Of a stretch of DNA of 64,000 nucleotides, positions 25,201 through 37,124 are shown piece after piece. The stretch is taken from NCBI GenBank assembly GCA_036346375.1, contig CM070501.1:33872539-33936538 (forward strand), written 5' to 3'. A program made the position numbers and the translations under genes. The DNA is from Guadua angustifolia (taxonomy: Eukaryota > Streptophyta > Magnoliopsida > Poales > Poaceae). Position 1 is the first letter of the stretch. The number at the start of each line of letters is the position of its first letter. Under the pieces are notes generated by a model, which searched no databases, had not been told where the DNA came from, and saw only the letters and a program-made list of their open reading frames with translations.

Positions 25201-26784
25201 CATTGAATTGATTCTAATTGAATATTTTCAGATTGTTATCAATTAACAAATTTTTTTAAAATTCAAGAACAAAATTTAAGTAATGGAAATAAGGTTTCCA
25301 ATTGGTCAAAATGCAAACTTATTATAATAATTTTAAATATTTAGTTATTTGATTAATTAAGTTTTTTGCCAAAATTTGATATAAAATATTAAAAAATAAT
25401 GCCAATTCTTTAATTGGTAAAATTATCTTTAAATTTAAATTTAATCAAATTCCAAATAAATGGGAATCCAAAATATTCAACTTTTATAAATTTATTAAAA
25501 AAAATATTTTACAATTGTCAAATTGAAAATTTATGACAAAGTTAAATGACTTTTAAGGATTTTGTGGGTTAACAAACCTTTTGTCAAATTTCCAAATCAC
25601 AAGAACTAGATGTTGAAACCTTTTAAATTTTTTGTGACAATGAATTCAAACAAAATTTTAAAATTGGTTTTAAAATTGTTAACAAAATTTTATTGCCAAA
25701 GTATGATTTTTTTAAATATTTAAAATACTTTCCAATGACTTTTGAATTTATCCTAAATTCCCTATTTCTATAAAGTTTGAAGAAAAATAAAATAGTTAGA
25801 AAAACTTTAAATTTCAAACATTTTAAATTAAATTTTTCAATTATAATATAATTTTGATTTAAAGGTAATTCTTTGGATTTGATTATTTAACCTTTTATTA
25901 ATTTTTTGGGCCAATTTAACTAATTTTTGATTTATCAATCCTTAAGGCAACAAATTATAAAAATAGAAAAGCTAAGAAAGATTGAATTTAAACAAAAGAT
26001 TTAATAAATTACCAAATAAATAAATGAATAAATAGCTGAGGGAATTAAGGTTGATATTTAAACATCTTTGAATTCTGAAAATTTTAAAAAATGTAGAGAC
26101 CTAATTTGAAATTTTTGAAATCCTTTAACAATTTTATAAATTTGCAATTTAGGAACAAATTGTAAATTTAAAATTTATTTCCTTTAAAAATTGAATAGCA
26201 TAATAATTCAGAAAGTTGGAATTCAAGTTTAAGAGTATTATTAATGATCTAAATTTATTTTGATTATTAATTTTAATTAAATGGTTGGTTTCAAATTTGT
26301 AATCCCGGTTTGCCTAGTTACTTGCTAATTTGAGGACAAAAATAGGGCCTTCTATATATTAAGGCTTAAATTCGTTTGGCATCATATTTATTTTAACCAA
26401 AATTATGAATGTTATCCTTTAAATCTTTCGAATGCTCAATGCTCTAACGGGGATTCTTCTTAACACTTTGTAGTAATTTCTTGTGTGCTATATTCTTAAA
26501 GGGAAACAACCGAGCTGGAACCTCTTGAGGCACAATTTCACTTGATTAGATTTTTTGGTTTTAACTAATTGAGGCAACCTAAATGGTAGTCAATTCCCTG
26601 AAAATTTTTAAGGACTTCAGACTTACCACATTTGAAATACTTTTTTAATTCATTTTTTTCAAGTTAGAGTCTAAATCACAATAAACTATTATTTCCCTTA
26701 GCAAAGTAATCTATATCCATTGGAATTTTAATAAGATTAAATAACTCGCAATGGAATACCATTTAAATCGTTGAAATTTCAAAA
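22261..26784. other. Blurred, degenerate copy of the giant element (block B)
   Basis: A second GC-richer entry (22280-22650) resembles the LTR middle again, with an ATTGGCGCACCATACCTGG stretch. GAACACATGCAATTC near 23295 and CAACACATGCTCC near 23190 recall the GCAACACATGCAA words. The rest, to 26784, is AT-rich like the internal spacer. The spacing between matching points of blocks A and B is about 5.4 kb against 8.6 kb in the clean units. No gene is visible. Confidence 0.45.
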
Positions 26785-27107
26785 TTTTTTCATTTTTGAA
26801 AAATTTATTCGTTGGCCGTCGGTCGGGTGGATCTCCAAATCTGTGTGAAGCGAGCGTCGCGGACCCCAAATTTGAAGGCGGACGCCGCCTCGTCCGAGAT
26901 GCTCGGGATGGAGTTCCTTACTTTGATGAACCTCTGGACAAAGTGGCGCAGAGTCTCTTTGTCCGTCTGGATCAGCCGCTCCAGATCTCGCGTGTTGCCC
27001 GGGTGAGTGTAGCAGCTCTGGAAATTCGCGCGGAGGGCATCGCAGAGCTGCCCCCATGAGCGGATCGAGCCCTCCTTCTGGTTGGAACAAAAAATTAAGG
27101 ATAGCAA
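26785..27107 (-). pseudogene. Ty3/gypsy gag fragment
   Basis: The minus-strand frame has the retrotransposon gag core: a tryptophan, LRANFQ, then LERLIQTDKETLRHFVQRF, RNSIPSISDEAA and FKFGVRD. This is the classic Ty3/gypsy capsid pattern of grasses. It is only about 100 codons long, is cut at its C-terminal side by the blurred block, and has no zinc knuckle or pol next to it. Upstream sequence to about 27230 continues in another frame. Confidence 0.75.
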
Positions 27108-27770
27108 AGTTGTCGATGATTCGGGACAGGGGTCCCTCGCCGAGCTTACTTGTTGAATGAGGGATCAACCTAAGGCCCCTTTCTCGCAAAGGGTTTAGCG
27201 TCTGAGGGCCTCTGAGAACAGAGCAGGCGCACAAGACAATCGGAAGGCACGGGGGTCGTTTTTTAGCTGGTTCGGGCCTCTCGCGATGGAGATAATAACC
27301 CTACGTCCAGAGTGTTTCACTAGTGAGGGGATGTGTGTTACAATGTGCTTGCTCGGGACCCTGAATGCTCCTAAGGATGCCCGTGAGCAAGCTCTGGATG
27401 TGTATGCATGTGAAGTACAGAATGACCAACCCCCTTTCCATCGTGGGAGGGGGGTATTTATAGGGAATTACAGGAGACAAATCATTTATTACAGGGGGCG
27501 CTTTACTGTGGGGAACACCTGCTGCATAGGGGCCGCGCCACCCGCCGGGAACCGTGCGACGTGGGAATAGTGAGCGCAGACCAGGGCAGCGCGGACCGTG
27601 GCAGCGCATATCCCGGGCGCGCGATACCCTGCGCCGCTGGCATTAAATGCCACGTCGCTTGTCAGTGACACCGATGCTCGCTCGGCGGGTGTACTGGTTC
27701 GGTCTGCGTCGTTCGAAACAAGGGTATGGTCGGTTGACGCCGGCCTTCGATGGTCGCCTTGGTACAGTGC
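27108..27770 (-). repeat. Probable gypsy LTR/leader fragment
   Basis: On the 5' side of the gypsy gag, the plus strand carries GGTTCGGGCC and AATAACCCTACGTCC. These are phrases common near the ends of grass gypsy LTRs, as I recall. A TATTTATAGGG (27457-27467) reads TATA-like on the minus strand. Exact LTR limits and a TSD could not be fixed. Confidence 0.5.
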
Positions 27771-27799
27771 ATCCAATCCCCGACAAAAGTCTATTGTAA

Positions 27800-29674
27800 T
27801 TAATCCATCCGTTCTTGGCAAAAAAGCTTCATTGCAACAACCTCCAAACGTGTGCACACTAAACGAATGTTCTCCCTTGCTTCCTCACGCTGCAACAATG
27901 CCCAGAATCGCAGCCAATAAGTTCCCCTGAAGACAACCTGCATTAAAAAAAGCATATCGTTTCTTCTGAAACACAGTATCATTGCGACAACACCAAATAG
28001 CCCAACAAATAGCAGCCACACCCATAAAGATCTGTTGTTTCTTATTTTTTTCCTATGCCTGTGAGCCAATCCCCTAGCATATGAGGCATAGAAGAAGGTA
28101 ATGGCAACCCAGTAGCTATCTGAATAATTCTCCAAATAGACCTAGCATTGTGACAATCAAAGAAAAGATGTTGTATCGTTTCATTATGATCACAAAAACA
28201 ACACTTTTGATTCCCCACCCAATTTCGCTTAGCCAAGTTATCCTCTGTCAAAATAACTCCACGCTGAAGATACCAAAGAAAAATTTTAATTTTGAGAGGA
28301 ATCTTCAACTTCCAAATGAATTTATGATAAAAGCGGAGTTCCTGGTTCATTATATAATGATACATAGAGACGGAGAATCGTCCCATGTTTATGTAAATTC
28401 CATATAAAAGTATCCTTCGACTTGATAACTGAACATGAGCTATTTTAGCTACAAGGTTGTGCCAATTAGTTAATTTGTCACCCACTAACGCTCTACGAAA
28501 ACAAATATTTAATGGCACATGGCTCATCACCTGCGCCACTATACTATGAGGATTAAGAGCTATATGATGAGAGGTTAGGGAATTGATCCTTAAGAGGTGT
28601 AATGCCAACCCAAACATCTTCCCAGAATCTAGTTTGTGAACCATCTTTTATGTTGAAAGTCCCACAAAGGACGGTCCTTGACCTTTAACAAACCTTTCCA
28701 AAATGAGAGTCACAAGGTCTAATTTGAACCTGTGACAATGTTTTAGAAGTCAAATACTTATTCAAGCAAAGCGCCAATTCCCATCTTCATTAAGCGGCTT
28801 GAAAAAGCCACTTACTTAAAAGACAATTATTCTTGATTTGTAGGTTCGTTATACCCAATCCTCCTTGATCTTTAGGGCGCAAAGAATGTCCCATTTAGCA
28901 AGGTGATATTTTTTAAAGCATTATTTCCTTGCAAAAAACCTTGACCGATAATAGTCAAGTTTTTTAAAACTTCCTTTGGAAGCTCAAAAAGGACATCATG
29001 AACATCGGTAAACTACTAAGATCTTGAATTTAGTAAGACCAAGCGACCCCAGAGGACAAAAGCTTAGCCTTCCAAGTACTTAATTTCCTCTTGAAGCGTT
29101 CTTCGACTACACTCCAATCTATATTACAGAGTTTACGATAATGCATCGGTTTTCCTAAATATCGAAAAGGAAATGCACCAATTTTGCAGCCGAATAACTC
29201 TGTATAATCATCCTCAAATCGTTTAGTATCACCAAAACAAAATATTTCACTTTTATGAAAGTTTATCTTTAAACCAGATAATTGTTCAAAGACACAAAGC
29301 AATAACTTCATATTTTTTGCTTGTTCCAAGTCATGATCCATAAACAAAATGGTATCGTCTGCATATTGCAAAATAGACAAACCATCATCCACAAGATGAG
29401 GGATTACCCCTTTTATCTGGCCATCTTCTTTTGCTCGCTTTATCAATATAGCAAGCATATCTGCGACTATATTGAAGAGAATAGGCGATATAGGATCGCC
29501 TTGTCGAAGGCCTTTTTTCGTTTGAAAGTAGTGCCCAATGTCATCATTAACTTTGATGCCCACACTACCACCAGAAACAAAATTTTCAATCCATTTACAC
29601 CACTTCGGACAGAAACTTTTCATACATAATGTTTGTTGAAGAAAAGACCATTAACTTTATCATAAGCCTTTTCA
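27800..29674 (-). pseudogene. LINE (non-LTR retrotransposon) reverse transcriptase remnant
   Basis: Minus-strand frames give the 3' half of a plant L1-type ORF2. Positions 29674-29030 hold the reverse transcriptase fingers/palm: a KAYDKV-like start at the gap edge, LRQGDPISPILFNIVADML, catalytic YADD and GLKINFHKSE. Positions 28644-28042 hold the zf-RVT region with WKLKIPLKIKIFLWYL and a C-X2-C...H...C cluster. Positions 28135-27800 hold the tail. Frameshifts separate the three pieces and the 5' part is lost in the N gap. No poly-A tail or TSD is recognisable at the 3' (left) end. Confidence 0.85.
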
Positions 29675-29774
29675 NNNNNNNNNNNNNNNNNNNNNNNNNN
29701 NNNNNNNNNNNNNNNNNNNNNNNNNNNNNNNNNNNNNNNNNNNNNNNNNNNNNNNNNNNNNNNNNNNNNNNNNN
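29675..29774. other. Assembly gap of 100 N
   Basis: This is a run of exactly 100 N, the usual placeholder for a gap of unknown size. On its left is the reverse transcriptase of a LINE; on its right is the middle of the giant LTR. At least the missing 5' part of the LINE and about 2.1 kb of the LTR lie inside it. Confidence 0.98.
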
Positions 29775-31110
29775 TTACTGCAACACATGCAAGCCTCTAG
29801 CTCCATACAAACACACAAACACTAAATCATGCTTGAGCTCTCTCCTTTTGCAACACATGCAAAACTTAGCTCCAAGCAACGCCAAGGTTTTATAAAGATT
29901 GTTTTGAACGAAACCAAAACGTGAAGCTTCAACTAATGCAACACATGCAAAAGTGAACTTCACGCAAAAGCCAACGCACTAGCTTATCCTATTTGCAACA
30001 AATGCAAATCAAAGCATTATGCGAAAAACCAAATGCTTATACTCTTTCATCTTTGCAACACATGCAAATCGGAGCATAAACCAAACAACCAAGCATAACT
30101 TTTAACCCATTCGCAACACATGCCAAATGGTTAAACTTCATGCAAAAACCAAATCCAAATGGTTGAGCTTGAGTGAACGCGGATTGAGATCACCAACACA
30201 TGATGAAGCTCAAGCAAAGAGGCAACCCCTCTTAATAGCACGGCGATAAAACCTTAGACTCAAAGACTACAAAGTCCTTAGCCTATCTAATTATACCTTC
30301 CCGCCGCACGCAAGCAATCCCCTTTGGGGTCTTTATGATCATCACTTTGATACTCCCCCGGGATCATCTTTTCTTCGGGATCCATCCTTGACGTCCATCA
30401 ACTCATGATGCCGTCCTAGTCCCGTTCTCATTCATCTTTGGACCTAACTCAAACATAACTCATGAAACTTGTTAGTCCAAGATGCATGGTTGTCTCAATT
30501 ATCTCTTGCACTCCATTAACACATAATGGATGCCTTTAGATCAATTGAGCACAACCTAAATCAATTGAAATGATTTAAGTATGTCTTAAGTACAATAATG
30601 CAACTCATGCTTTATTATACTTAAGAACTATTCATTGTCCTTGATTAATCAAGAAACACCATCAACACATGATGAGGTGTTCTCTAATGATTAACACGAC
30701 AAATGAACTCAATTTAAATTATCATTTAAATTGATTCTTCAAGTTAGGTGTGAACTCCCCTAAATATGTGCATCCATGTAATATATGGATTGGGAAACAT
30801 GATACACATTTTGTGGTTAATATAACGGGGATATTCATACTTTAACTTGACTCCAAAGTATGCAACTAATATTAAGATGAATATGCAAACATACCTTGGG
30901 TTTTCCATTTTTCAATGCGATGAGACTAAACAAAGGTATTCTAAACAAACATGTTAGTCTCGATATAAGATATGTCATTAAGAACAATATCGCATTAGGG
31001 GATAAACTTAATATTGGATTTGTCATTAACACAAGATTAGATTTGTCATTAACACAAGATTAGATTTGTCATTAACACCAAAACCATAACTAATGAAGGT
31101 TGAACTTACA
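29775..31110 (-). repeat. Partial third copy of the giant LTR
   Basis: This is homologous to about 2413-3734 of LTR copy 1, including the GCAACACATGCAA words and the final GAACTTACA. It diverges more from copies 1 and 2 than they do from each other. After the terminal ACA, the sequence goes directly into non-element DNA without a PPT. This is an LTR outer edge, or a solo LTR, and independently confirms the LTR terminus at 3734 and 12343. Confidence 0.85.
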
Positions 31111-31128
31111 GGTTTTGTAGGTTAGCAT

Positions 31129-31790
31129 TTAACAACTTAGTACAAAAAGGCTCAAATATTTAGCAATCAGTGAATGTGGTTGGACTGTAAGAAAGATGTA
31201 CCCACAATACAGGCCTAGTCTCACACATCTGTAAAAAAACATGCTCATGGCCTTTTGCGAAGCAAGGTAGGTTAGAATAGCTAATAGAGACTCTTCATTA
31301 AATCCAGGTAGGTCCATGACTACATTGTACAACTTAGGATGCGCCTCTCCATACACAGTCTCCTTTATGGCGGCAGCCATCTTGCGGATTGCATCAGACA
31401 TCGTGTTTAGCAGCATTGCTTCATCCTCGATCATAAGAGGAGTCATTTTCCTTTTTCCAGTTGTGCTGGAGTTTTTCTTGCCACCTCCTTCAAAAGTACC
31501 AGCACTAGCAATAGGAGTAGCACCACTACCAGAGACATTAGTAGCAGCACCAAAAGTAACACCATCATACCAATCCATCCCATCAGCAGCAGTGCTAACA
31601 CCATCAACATCAACAGATGGACCAGTCTTGCCAGAGCTGTCAGCCACCTCAGATGGAACACTTAAGGCCTAATTGGAAGCCATGGTATACCTCCTCATGG
31701 TTTGTCCACTACCAAAGATTGCGGCCATCTCAACATAGTTCTCTATGGGCACATTGAGAAAGTCAACATCCTTAGAGTGATCCTAAATAA
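31129..31790 (-). pseudogene. PIF/Harbinger second ORF (Myb/SANT-like) remnant
   Basis: The 31647-31129 frame ends in the pattern HPKLYNVVMDLPGFNEESLLAIL, typical of the C-terminal half of the Myb-like DNA-binding protein of plant PIF/Harbinger elements and of related host proteins. Upstream in the same frame the minus strand encodes VDFLNVPIENYVEMAAIFG, then MASN, a TAG stop at about 31670, and ALSVP, so an in-frame stop interrupts it. The Myb domain itself is not clear. Confidence 0.65.
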
Positions 31791-32372
31791 TGGGAAGAAG
31801 ATAGTATAAGTAAACAATAGGGTTCAGTAATCAATAGGTTAAGAAAAATCCTTAATGTGGTCCTTGTAGTGCTTATCATCGAGCACTATAAAGAACTATG
31901 TTGCCCTTGTAAACAATAGGATTCTTTGTCAGTCTTAAACCGTTGCCCGATGATCTCAACCAATCAACAAAGCATGAAATTAGAGATATGGCTAGTCCAG
32001 CGCAGCACTTGCCTACCTCCTACCTCATCACCCAAGTCAGCCATCTCCCCAAATGCATAAATAAGAGAAAGCATACGTCAAGCAAGTATAAGTTAGCTAA
32101 GTATAAGTCACCTAAGTCAACTAAGATAGCCAAGTATAAGTTAGAGAATGTAGAAATTAAGTACATCATGAAAATCGAAAATAAGAGATTGTAGAAATTT
32201 AACCATCATTGCAAGCAACTATTAGTCTCTACTTAGGATGCATAATTCAAATGTTCATGATGCAATTTAACTAGTACAACACCATCATAACAACATATAA
32301 CACCATATATCACACATGGGAGGACCCCCTATTCTGCCATATAAGATTAACCTAGTTGTCCCTCTTCTGAGC

Positions 32373-33000
32373 CTATGTTCCATTATCTTGTGCAAGGTTA
32401 TTGTGGGCTTCCACCTCAACGGAGTTTGCAATCCATGTGGACTCCGGTGGGATACACTCATCCATTCCATAACCTAGGATCCAATTGTGTAGGATAGCAC
32501 ATTCAAGGACTAGCTTCGCTAGAGTCGTGTATGGGTGGAAAGGTTTGTTGTAAATAATCTTGAACCGGTTGTTGAACATGCTAAAGGCCCTTTCAACCGA
32601 TACTCTAAGACTGGAATGATGTAGGTTGAACAACTCTTTTTTATTTCGAGGATAATTCTTCCCACCATGCTCCCTCAAGTAGTATCGTGTGGCTCGGTAT
32701 GGTGGAAGGAACCCCACATATCCAACCTCGACGAGGTAGAATTTACCTACCAAATCCCTAACTACCATTATTATTATGAACTTTAATATTACCATTACAA
32801 ACCTTTCAAACCAACAATATACTTTAGGTCAATATCTATTTACCTGGTGGGGTCACAAGGCCATTATCTCTCTCCAATACATCTGCAAGTATTAGAGCAT
32901 CGTGAGCCAACCCCTCCCACTCGGCAAGGACATAGATAAACCTAAGGTCGAAGTCAACGGCAGCCATGACATTTTGACAAAATCTCAATTTGTTGACCAA
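32373..33000 (-). pseudogene. PIF/Harbinger nuclease (DDE_4) remnant
   Basis: Two minus-strand segments join across a 97-bp intron with GT/AG ends (32747-32843) to give CQNVMAAVDFDLRF, WEGLAHDALIL, PPGKFYLVEVGY, LPPYRATRYYL, KELFNLHHSSLR, VERAF and CAILHNWI. This is the order of the Harbinger transposase catalytic core. The usual second catalytic Asp (YLVDAGY) is Glu here, and the N-terminal part is replaced by AT-rich DNA beyond about 33000, so it should be inactive. It pairs with the Myb-like ORF at 31129-31790. Terminal inverted repeats were not found. Confidence 0.8.
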
Positions 33001-34570
33001 TTTTTGAGTTTTTTGATCAAATTTGGTCCAATAACCCTTAAGAAAGTCATCTTCCATGAAAATTTGTTAAAAAATCAAAATTTTGAGACGTTTTATAATT
33101 TCAATAGAAACACTATTAGATTTTTATAAAATTTTATAGGCTTGATCATGATCTAAAAAATATATGTACTATCTTTAATAGTTTAGAATCATACATAAAA
33201 ATTTTCAAAAGAATTTAACTTCATTTGTTATCTTTAAAAATCTAAAAGCAGAATGAATATAATTGAGACAATAATCTTGTCGAATTTTATAAATTTGCTC
33301 AAGTGTGATCATGATCCAAAATTTTTAAGAGAACTTAAGAATTTCCTCAGTACCATTGTATAAAATTTTTAAAAATTTTAAACTTTGTTTTTTCTCAATC
33401 AAATAAATCTATGTAAGCATTGAACTTTATTTGTTATATTTCGAAATTAAAAATAGAATAAACATAAATGGTACAGTGCCCATGTAAGAATTTTATAAAT
33501 TCACTAGAGTGTGGTCATGATCCAAAATTTTCATAAAAGCTTAATTATTTCCTTAGTACCCTTATGTAAAATTTTCAAAAATTCTAAACCTTGTTTGATT
33601 GCTCAAGCAAATATATATATTGATCATGAGGCTTTTATCCAGATGTAGCACTGTCAGAATTTTTGAAAATTCTTGATGCTTGTTGTTCATCTAAAAATTT
33701 TATAGAAACATTTATCATGCATCATAACCATACAATTTTTTTAAAAAAATTTATAACTTGGTTTGAACTATTTTTCATTTGGTTGAAGTTTGCCGGTAGG
33801 GCTTTTATCAAGAGAGTAGCACTTTCTGAATTTTTGAAAAATTTTCAATCTTGATCATCATCTAAAAGCTATGGATATGTCAGGAACATCAACAAAAATT
33901 ATCAAAAGTTTTTAATATGGTTTCCACCATTTTCCCTTCGGTTGAAATTTGCTAGTCAATATTTTATCTGGATAGTAGCACTGTTAGAATTTTTAAAATT
34001 TCTCAGGCTTGTTCATCATCTGAATTTTTATAGAATTATTATTAATATGTCAAGATCATACACAAAAAATTTCAAAAGATTTTTTGACTCGTTTTGGACC
34101 AATTTTCATTCAGTTAAAAATCACCGAGATCTCAGTAAATCTCGGCAAGCCCTCGGAATTTTCAGTAAAAAACCGGTTTTGAATTTTAACTTTTGGATTT
34201 CGTCTGGATTTCATCCAAAATAACGAGATTTCATCAAAATTTTGAATTTCAAGGTGGTGACGAGATGTGAACGAAAATGAAATTTGGAACTACTCCCAGC
34301 TGGGCTGGATCGCAGTCTTTGGGTTCGTTTGTTGCGGTCCGTTTCTAGTTTCTAGTGGTGAATTGGTGATTGTCAAGTGCTCTCTTCCTTCGTCTAGCGG
34401 GGTCACCTGCTAGAGTGAGCGAGGTTGCGAGGTATTTACTCCATTTTTGCTGAAATTGACCTCTGACCAGCTGCGATCTACAGATAACGGTGTAACGCTT
34501 TCTGTGGAGATAGCATGGAAACGTGGCTTAAAACGTATGCTCCAGTGAATAGTGATGTTATTGCCTTCTA
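33001..34570. repeat. AT-rich region with degenerate tandem array of about 160-200 bp
   Basis: The sentence AGTAGCACTGTTAGAATTTTT ... TTGTTCATCATCT recurs at about 33645, 33810 and 33970. A related form with TGATCATGATC(C/T)AAAA occurs at about 33140, 33305 and 33510. The period is about 160-200 bp with strong divergence between copies. From 34110 to 34260 there are several ATCTCGG/CGAGAT words. No coding frame is recognised; 34260-34570 shows nothing identifiable. Confidence 0.6.
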
Positions 34571-34580
34571 GAGTCGGTAC

Positions 34581-35103
34581 TAGGGATGGCAATGGGGACC
34601 CGTTCCCCGATCCCCGGCGGGGAATTCCTCTATTAGGGGACGGGTATGGGAAGAAATCGTCCCCGCGGGGATGGAAACGGGGAAAATTATTCCCCCGTTG
34701 GGGATGGCGGGGATGGGGACGGGGAGTTTTTTTCCCCGTGGGGATCCGGTTGGGGATCCAAATTTAGTTTAGTCCAATTTAGTTATTAGATTGCAAACAT
34801 ATTCTCTAGCCCATCATATTCATATTTACATAAATGGGACAACATAATCTTCAATGAATGCATGCATTCTTTTTTTCCTTGTCTATTGATATGATTTTAG
34901 AGTTAAAATGGCTATAAGCTCTTCTCTTGTGTGAAATTTTCATGGGATGGGTCCTCGACGGGCCCCGATACCCTTAACAGGGGATGGGGACGGGATTTTC
35001 TCCCGAGACGGGGAACGGGGACGGGGACGGGGAAAATTTTGGATCGCGAGGACGGGGACGGGGAGGCACTCCCCGACGGGGAATAGCCCCGTTGCCACCC
35101 CTA
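34581..35103. mobile_element. hAT-type MITE 1 (523 bp)
   Basis: The ends are TAGGGATGGCAATGGGG and the inverse of TAGGGGTGGCAACGGGG. A perfect 8-bp target-site duplication GTCGGTAC lies at 34573-34580 and 35104-35111. TIR start, TSD length and size fit a non-autonomous hAT element. Its subterminal regions are dense in GGGGA(C/T)GGGGA on both sides, in inverted orientation, and the AT-rich middle has no coding capacity. Confidence 0.93.
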
Positions 35104-35498
35104 GTCGGTACTCGGTGGTGGCTAAGGTTGCTCAAGTAAAAACATATGCAGTGCGTTAATCCTTTTTTTTTGTGTGTGTGTTGGTTAGATTTTAGAAAAG
35201 AAAAGAGAAATATATATGAGCTAAGTCTAAAGAAGATGAATATCAGCGGAAACTTTGTGTGTGGACTAGTCGATATATGAAGCTTACATGGTATATGATC
35301 ATGAGTTGAAGATCTGTGTAGTGTAATTGTTAGGAAAAGATATATGTTTGGACAAGGTTCCTCTACAGTCCTTTGGAACAGTGTTTGTCATAGCACCAAA
35401 ATTGGCACCTGTTGTTTTGAACACGTACGGAAGTGTTGAAAATACAGGTTGAGTGCCCCCACTTATTCGATTGTTTAATTTTTAGGTGAACCAAATAT

Positions 35499-36264
35499 TA
35501 GGGGTGAAACCGGGTTGGATACGGGTAGATATTGTCCGTCCCGTATCTTAATCTATATTTTTTTTCGGGATTCGGAGTCGGATACGGATATCCTAGATAT
35601 GGATACGAATTCGGATTATTCGGGATTCGGATACGGAGCGAATACCTGACGGATTCGGGTTGGGATAGGATATCATAATCGGATAGTAGTATAGTACATA
35701 ATTGTGTACGTAAAAGAACGAATGAAGCATTAACCTTACAACATTAGCTTCAAGTCATAATTATTTCAACGTAGGATAGTAATATAGTTAGAGGTGCAAT
35801 TTAGTGACTCGACTAATTCCAATAATTTGAATAAAAAAGAAGTTTATCAAATAAGTTGAACAAATCAATTTAGATAAAAGCATTATGTCATCACTCTATT
35901 TGTTTGTTGATAGATTTATTGAAGTTCACGCTTAATAACAAAGTAGTGTTTTTTAGTGCCAGTATCAAACAACTATTCTATCTATCCAATAATGAACCAA
36001 ATTAATGGAAGAATAACTGATTTTATCCGGATATCGGGTCGAATATTTACCAGATATCGGGTCGGATACTGCTCTTCCCATATTCTAACCCATATTACAT
36101 GAGATTTTTCGGATACGGATCGGATATTGCTCTTCCTATATGCCCATATCCTAACCCATATTACATCGGATTTTCTGGATACGGATACGGATAACATCAG
36201 TACAGAGTTTAAACGGATTCGGGATCGGATCGGACGGATATTTCCTGTCCTGTTTTCACCCCTA
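35499..36264. mobile_element. hAT-type MITE 2 (766 bp)
   Basis: The ends are TAGGGGTGAAACCGGG and the inverse of TAGGGGTGAAAACAGG. A perfect 8-bp TSD CCAAATAT is at 35491-35498 and 36265-36272. Subterminal regions repeat GGATACGGAT/GGATATC words on both sides. There is no transposase. TIR similarity to MITE 1 is limited to TAGGGRTG, so it is a different family of the same superfamily. Confidence 0.93.
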
Positions 36265-36272
36265 CCAAATAT

Positions 36273-37124
36273 ACGAACCAAACTTAAACAGCAAGCATTT
36301 GAGTTTCAAAAGTGCTTACAATAAACTTTGAAAAACCTTGCAAATCCGTTTCCAGTTTCCACAATACTAAACAAAAAATATCTTCCCACGAAATTTGGCT
36401 ACCTTACATGTTCTTTTCATTACGTTCATCCTAATTTTCAAGGTAACGCACGAACCATATTTTTCCCTTCCTCATTTTTATCGAGGACGATACCACTCCA
36501 CTTGGTTAGTGCAAGCTTTTCTTATTCTTTATGTTGATAGTTTTGTAAAAAAATTGTGATGCTAGCTCGCTTTGTGACACCACAGGATACACCACTGTCC
36601 AAAGTTGTTTGTTTGCATGTTCCATAAATAAACGTTGTGAAGTACTGTATACTCCCGTTCTTCATGTTGTTTGTCTGCCTGTTCCATAAATAAAGTTCAT
36701 GCTATGTCCACAAACATTTGGTACTGTTCTTCAACAAAAATGAGGCCGGACACCGGAGCCCGTTTAGTGAAATTCGAACTACATAATATGTTTGCAATTT
36801 TGGGATTTGATAAACATCAACCGGATGTTTTTTTTGTTGAAATCACCCAAATCTAGAATCATTTGATCATTGTTGAGATTCGGAAGTATCGATTACATCC
36901 GATCCTATGATTTGATCTAACGGCCCGGTGAATTTGGATGTTAGATCCAACGGTCCACATCCGATTCTATGATTTGATCCAACGGCCCGGTGAATTTGGA
37001 TGTTAGTTAAGACAAAAACATCCGAATGATACCTATACACTTCCTTGGATTTTAGCTACATAGAACATCAATAGTAGAAAACATTTTCCAATTGATGGCG
37101 TTTCAAGCTCTTACTGTGCTATAA
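36273..37124. other. Intergenic DNA with a 62-bp tandem duplication
   Basis: A 62-bp unit containing GATTTGATCYAACGGCCCGG is present twice in tandem at 36897-37006. Otherwise there is no gene, RNA or element that I can support here. The earlier part is AT-rich, with several short unrelated frames. Confidence 0.6.
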
